A stretch of DNA of 64,000 bases. It comes from Aquabacter spiritensis. Lineage in GTDB: Bacteria > Pseudomonadota > Alphaproteobacteria > Rhizobiales > Xanthobacteraceae. Within the stretch, counting starts at the first letter, position 1. Every line of letters begins with the position of its first letter. Positions 60,274 to 64,000 of this stretch are shown in pieces. The stretch covers positions 62,001 to 126,000 of the forward strand of contig NZ_SMAI01000013.1 in NCBI RefSeq assembly GCF_004346185.1, written 5' to 3'. The notes beneath the pieces are model-generated. The model did not search any database and had not been told where the DNA came from. It saw only the letters and a program-made list of their open reading frames with translations. The position numbers were made by a program, and so were the translations under genes.

Positions 60274-63200
60274 TCAGGGCATCAGTGAGGGCAGGCATCG
60301 AAAACCGGGGAGCGGTGAGCGTAGGAACGGGTTGTCGACGCTCGCGGCATCGAGAACGAAGGTGGCCGAGCGCGGACCCACATTGACGACGAGATTGAAG
60401 CGGTTGGCGGTCTGGCGCTGGACGTTCTGCGCGGCAAGGAAGCGGAACAGGGCCCAGGGGCCGGTGAAGCTCTGAGCGACCGGCTGTTCCATGGTCGCCG
60501 CGCCGAACTCGATCCGAACGCCGCTCGGCGCGCCGGGCCATTTCATCTGCGCCGTCTCTTGCGGTCCGTATTGATAGGTCAGGGACTGGCCATCGATCGT
60601 CAGGCGCACCCTGGCGGCGCCGGGATCGAGTTCGAGCGGGGTGACGCCGAACGTGAAGAGCGGCGCGGTGGATCCTCCGGCGAAGAAATAGGTTCGGATC
60701 TTCGCCGCCTGTTCGAAATAGCCGAGCGCCTGCGGTGTGATGTTCGGCCGCGCGCCGGCATTGGCCAAAGGCTTCCAGGGCGAGGTGAGCGTGTCTACGA
60801 ACGGCTTGAGGTGCTTGGTGAAGAAGGCGTCCATCAGACCGTCGGGGGCGAACATCCGGGCGAAATCGGCGAGCGTCGCTTCGTTGGGGGAATTGGCGAA
60901 GGGGTAACGGCCGTTTATGGCGCTCAGGCAGAATGGATAGATCTGCGTCTTCCAGTTCGCATCGAGGTCGGCGCGCACGCCTTGATCCGTGATGGATGAG
61001 GTCTGATGCACCAAAGCGAGGATCGAGGCGGTCAGGGCCGGCGGCGCAGTGAGGGTGTTGAGCTTGAGCTGGCTGAGCACCTGTCCGTAAGCCGGCCCGG
61101 TGGACAATTCGGTCACCTGGGCCGCGCCTTCGCCGCCCGAACTCGCGGCAGGGCCGATCAGGGCGCGCAGTTGCCCGAGCGATTTCAGCACCTCGTCGAG
61201 TGGACTGGGCGAGCCGGTGACGAAGCGGTGCAGATCCGAGAAATGCACCGTCACGGAGTCCCCCAGCGCGCGCGAACGGGCGAGCACCGCAGCGAGTTCG
61301 GGCTGCAGCACGTCCGCTTTGCCGAGTTCGGCGGGCGGGGCCGGGGGAGCCAACATCGTCTCCTTCGCGGCCGCCTGGAGATAGGTCGACAAGGGCGAGG
61401 GGGGGCCGATCAGGGCTTGGAGGACGGCGAGCTCTTCCTGAAGATTTGCGAATGTAGCGATCGTCACGTCGCTGATCAGATTCTGCCAGGCGACGATATA
61501 ATCGTTGAGATAGAGATCTGTGATGTCGCGACGCAATTGTGTCACGCGCGCTGTCCGAGGTGTTGTCGGACTGGTCGGGAACCGCACCCAGTCTTCGCCC
61601 ACCAAATCTTCCGCGACCTTCGAGATCGCCGGCAGAATGGTCGAGAAAAATGCCGCGGAGGTATACATGCCGTCGATCGGCTCGGAGAGCGGACGGCCGG
61701 ACCGGCGCGCCAGCGCATAGGGCGCGAGCGGGCCGGCGATCTCGGTGAGCCGCCAGGGCGGCAGATTCCGCACTTCGGTCATCTGCTGCAGCACGGTCAT
61801 GCCGCGATTTGCGGGGGTGTAAGCGTTGAGCGCATTGCGGGCTTCGGCCACCAGCGGCGCATCGATCTCGATCGGCTTCAGGTCGGCGTCGAGAAGATTG
61901 TCGACGTGGCGCATGAGGGAGGTGCGAAGGGCCGCCTGCGAAGGACCCGGATAAGCCAGGCCGAAATAATGGCTCATCCAGCTCTTGACCGCAGTCTGAT
62001 CCATCGGTCCGGCGCCGCCCAGCATGAGATAGACCTTCAAGGCCGGATAGAGATTGGTCGGCTTGTCCATGCTGCCGGCGATTTCGTTCTGCAGCACCAA
62101 CTGCATCCGGGGCTGAAGAAGGGTCTGGAGGGCGTCCTTGTATTCGCCGATCGTCGCAGACGAGAGCAACGTATCCTGCGAGAGGCCGCCGCCCAGGCGC
62201 AGCGGGACCTCCTTGTGGCGGTCGGACCAGCCCGTCGGCAGCGCTTCCAGCGCGTTCAGCGTCGGCAGGATCACCGCCATGTCCGTGTCGGTGGGGGATT
62301 TTGAGGCGGGGCTCGCTTCCAGCGTCTGGATGGCGTCTTGCGCCCGCAGCGTGGCGCTCTGCAGGTCGGTGATCAGATAGGTGTTGCCGAGGAAGCTGAG
62401 CGTCCACCACACCAGCAGAGCGGTGGCAGCGATTCCGCCGAGCCCGATCGCGCCCCATTTCAGCAAGGCTTCGCGCCGTCGGGTCACGTGGTCGGCTTCG
62501 ACGAGGCCCGATTCCTTGAAAATCACCTTGTCGAGCAAATCGTGGATGAAGAAGCCCATGCGCCGCCCATCCGCGGCGGTCTCGGCGCCGGGCGCCGGCA
62601 GCAATTCGTTCGAAGCTCGGTTGGCGGTGGGGATCGCGCTGGTGAAATAGATCCCCCGCAACAGGAGCGGCCGCTCGAAGCTGGTCGGCTTGAACACGTC
62701 CTCAATGAGGTCGTTGATCATCGCCTTCAGAGTCGCGAGGTGCGGCAGGAACATGAAGCAGTCGAAGCGCTCCTCCACCGAGAAGGCCTGCTTCATCTGT
62801 CCGATCACCCGCGGCAGCTGCCACTGGATGAAATGGTCGTACTCGGTCGCGAAGGTGGCGCTGAGCGGCTTGCCCTTGGTTGTGATGCCGTGTTCGTCGT
62901 AAAGCGGCAGGGTGATGCCGAACACGCCGCGCCGTTCGCTCAGGGTCAGATCGGAGCAGAACTGGCGGAAGCCGGGAATCTCGTCGGCTTTCGTGAACAC
63001 CACATAGACCGGAACGCGCAATTTCAGGACCCGCTGAAACACCTCCAACTGGTCGCGCAGATCGGCATGGAAAGAAAAGCGCTCCACCTCGCTCGCGCGC
63101 ATCACATCGGGCAGAGACAGGACGAGGATCAGCCCGTTGATCGGCTCCCGCGCGCGATGGCGTTTCAGCAAGGCGGCGAACACGCTCCAGGTGTTGAGCT

Positions 63201-63774
63201 CGGTTTGCGGCACCAGCGGACCGCGCGTTTCGATGAGCACGGCGCGGTCGGTGAAGGAAAAGCCGAGCGGCCCCGCCGCGATCCGCCCGTCGCGCCCTTC
63301 GTTGAGCGGGAAGCGAAGGTCCGAGGAATGAATGAAAGTGCTCTTGCCGGCCTGTTCGTGGCCGATCACGCCGTACCAGGGGAGAGCGTAGCGATACGTG
63401 CGGTTGAAGAGGCCCGGCGGGCGCACGCGCCGGAGCACCGCCATCGCCAGATGGAAGCCGCGCTCCATCGTGTCGCGCTGCGCCTTCGAGATCTGTTGCG
63501 TTTCCGCCGTCACCGAGGACGTGAGCGCGACCTGCCGCTCCCGCGTGCCGCCATTCGCATTCGGGGTCCGCAACAGCCAGGCGAGGGCAAACATCGCGGC
63601 GAGCAGCAGCACGATCAGACAGGCGAGGAGGCGCGGCGTATGGGAGGCCAGCGGGGCGATGCCGCCGATGGCGATGCGCGGTCCGACGAACCAGATCAGA
63701 AGAATGAAGACAAGCGTCACGGCCGCCAGGACGACCCAGCGCCAGAAGGCCCAGCCTGTGAACTTCGTCATCAT
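60274..63774 (-). CDS. tssM: T6SS membrane-complex protein TssM (ImpL/IcmF)
   Basis: The 1166-residue product is an IcmF-type TssM. Two membrane helices lie near the N-terminus (about 8-33 and 46-68). The cytoplasmic GTPase-like domain has a Walker A motif GHEQAGKST (about residues 136-144), where Agrobacterium TssM is also nucleotide-competent, and a third helix lies near residue 440. A large periplasmic part follows, ending with FNLVVNVGPRSATFVLDA (the TssJ/TssL-facing domain). TssM joins TssL to form the inner-membrane trunk. The start is the first of two adjacent ATGs (63774 or 63771). It is 192 bases upstream of tssA. Confidence 0.94.
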   Translation of the reverse strand: MMTKFTGWAFWRWVVLAAVTLVFILLIWFVGPRIAIGGIAPLASHTPRLLACLIVLLLAAMFALAWLLRTPNANGGTRERQVALTSSVTAETQQISKAQRDTMERGFHLAMAVLRRVRPPGLFNRTYRYALPWYGVIGHEQAGKSTFIHSSDLRFPLNEGRDGRIAAGPLGFSFTDRAVLIETRGPLVPQTELNTWSVFAALLKRHRAREPINGLILVLSLPDVMRASEVERFSFHADLRDQLEVFQRVLKLRVPVYVVFTKADEIPGFRQFCSDLTLSERRGVFGITLPLYDEHGITTKGKPLSATFATEYDHFIQWQLPRVIGQMKQAFSVEERFDCFMFLPHLATLKAMINDLIEDVFKPTSFERPLLLRGIYFTSAIPTANRASNELLPAPGAETAADGRRMGFFIHDLLDKVIFKESGLVEADHVTRRREALLKWGAIGLGGIAATALLVWWTLSFLGNTYLITDLQSATLRAQDAIQTLEASPASKSPTDTDMAVILPTLNALEALPTGWSDRHKEVPLRLGGGLSQDTLLSSATIGEYKDALQTLLQPRMQLVLQNEIAGSMDKPTNLYPALKVYLMLGGAGPMDQTAVKSWMSHYFGLAYPGPSQAALRTSLMRHVDNLLDADLKPIEIDAPLVAEARNALNAYTPANRGMTVLQQMTEVRNLPPWRLTEIAGPLAPYALARRSGRPLSEPIDGMYTSAAFFSTILPAISKVAEDLVGEDWVRFPTSPTTPRTARVTQLRRDITDLYLNDYIVAWQNLISDVTIATFANLQEELAVLQALIGPPSPLSTYLQAAAKETMLAPPAPPAELGKADVLQPELAAVLARSRALGDSVTVHFSDLHRFVTGSPSPLDEVLKSLGQLRALIGPAASSGGEGAAQVTELSTGPAYGQVLSQLKLNTLTAPPALTASILALVHQTSSITDQGVRADLDANWKTQIYPFCLSAINGRYPFANSPNEATLADFARMFAPDGLMDAFFTKHLKPFVDTLTSPWKPLANAGARPNITPQALGYFEQAAKIRTYFFAGGSTAPLFTFGVTPLELDPGAARVRLTIDGQSLTYQYGPQETAQMKWPGAPSGVRIEFGAATMEQPVAQSFTGPWALFRFLAAQNVQRQTANRFNLVVNVGPRSATFVLDAASVDNPFLRSPLPGFRCLPSLMP

Positions 63775-63796
63775 CTGCCGTTCGGTTCCAAGCGGT

Positions 63797-64000
63797 CTAT
63801 TGCGGGGTGAGGACGATTTCGACCCGGCGGTTCTGTTGCCGCCCTTCCGGGGTCGCATTGTCGGCGATCGGATCCGCATCCCCACGGCCCTCGGCCGTGA
63901 CGCGCCCCTTGGTGCCCATCACGTCCTCGAGAATTTTTGCGACCGCACTGGCGCGGGCCGCCGAGAGGACCAGATTGTTGGGGAAGGTGGCCGTGCGGAT
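63797..64000 (-). CDS. tssL: OmpA-domain protein, C-terminal fragment (probably TssL/ImpK)
   Basis: A minus-strand frame enters from the right edge and stops at 63797, giving 67 visible residues. They read as the second half of an OmpA/MotB peptidoglycan-binding domain: FPNNLVLSAARASAVAKIL, RVTAEGRGDADPIADNATPEGR and QNRRVEIVL. Its stop codon lies 22 bases before the tssM start, on the same strand. In imp-type clusters the gene upstream of tssM is tssL, often with a C-terminal OmpA domain, so this is probably TssL. Confidence 0.82.
   Translation of the reverse strand: MRTATFPNNLVLSAARASAVAKILEDVMGTKGRVTAEGRGDADPIADNATPEGRQQNRRVEIVLTPQ

Noticed and set aside
60053-62458. 801-codon minus-strand frame overlapping tssM in another frame
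   Set aside because: The tssM frame has full family features; this frame is Arg/Ala/Pro-rich without domains.

Overview
The window is about two-thirds G+C, densely packed and entirely bacterial. The gene content points to an alphaproteobacterium, most likely Hyphomicrobiales (Rhizobiales). The evidence is a PopZ/DUF2497 protein in the order pcm, tolC-like, popZ, valS; an ExoR-like Sel1 protein; DUF1489; GatCAB; and an imp-type type VI secretion system (T6SS). I see no insertion sequence, integrase, prophage, rRNA or CRISPR array. Most of the window is ordinary chromosomal backbone.

Left part (1-12.4 kb): the end of an AGE-family sugar epimerase, a GST, an overlapping run of MBL hydrolase, UDG-like protein and Mrp ATPase, then a Tat-exported TakP-like TRAP binding protein with no adjacent permease and a textbook terminator. 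RecQ and gatC-gatA-chorismate mutase follow. gatB is split from gatA by an unknown protein and a family 2 glycosyltransferase.

Middle (12.5-38 kb): a large RTX-type 5'-nucleotidase ending in six copies of a ~38-residue module, lipB, tRNA-Leu(GAG), two tandem polysaccharide deacetylases, MgtE, a GGDEF/EAL protein with a puzzling start, isovaleryl-CoA dehydrogenase, an aldo/keto reductase, a YdcF protein, DUF3253, a second GST, DUF1489, a chemoreceptor, a sulfurtransferase next to cysteine synthase, a photolyase, a glutaminase with a TTG start, CbiZ, tRNA-Asn, an MsbA-like ABC exporter and tRNA-Cys.

Right part (37.7-64 kb): a two-repeat exported protein, pcm, a TolC-family protein, PopZ, ValS, ChrA, an ExoR-like protein and thiC with a TPP riboswitch. 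From about 49.5 kb to the right edge runs a minus-strand T6SS cluster. In transcription order it holds an OmpA-domain protein (TssL type, cut by the window edge), TssM, TssA, TssB, TssC, a second TssC-like protein (ImpD), TagJ/ImpE, TssE, TssF, TssG and a SAM-dependent methyltransferase. TssK, Fha, ClpV, Hcp and VgrG are not in the window.

The most interesting points are: the methyltransferase at the tail of the T6SS run; the paired TssC/ImpD proteins; an exoR-like gene close to the T6SS, since ExoR signalling controls T6SS in Agrobacterium; the repeat-tailed RTX nucleotidase; a Shine-Dalgarno-masking hairpin between the TPP riboswitch and thiC; and a nested dyad upstream of exoR.
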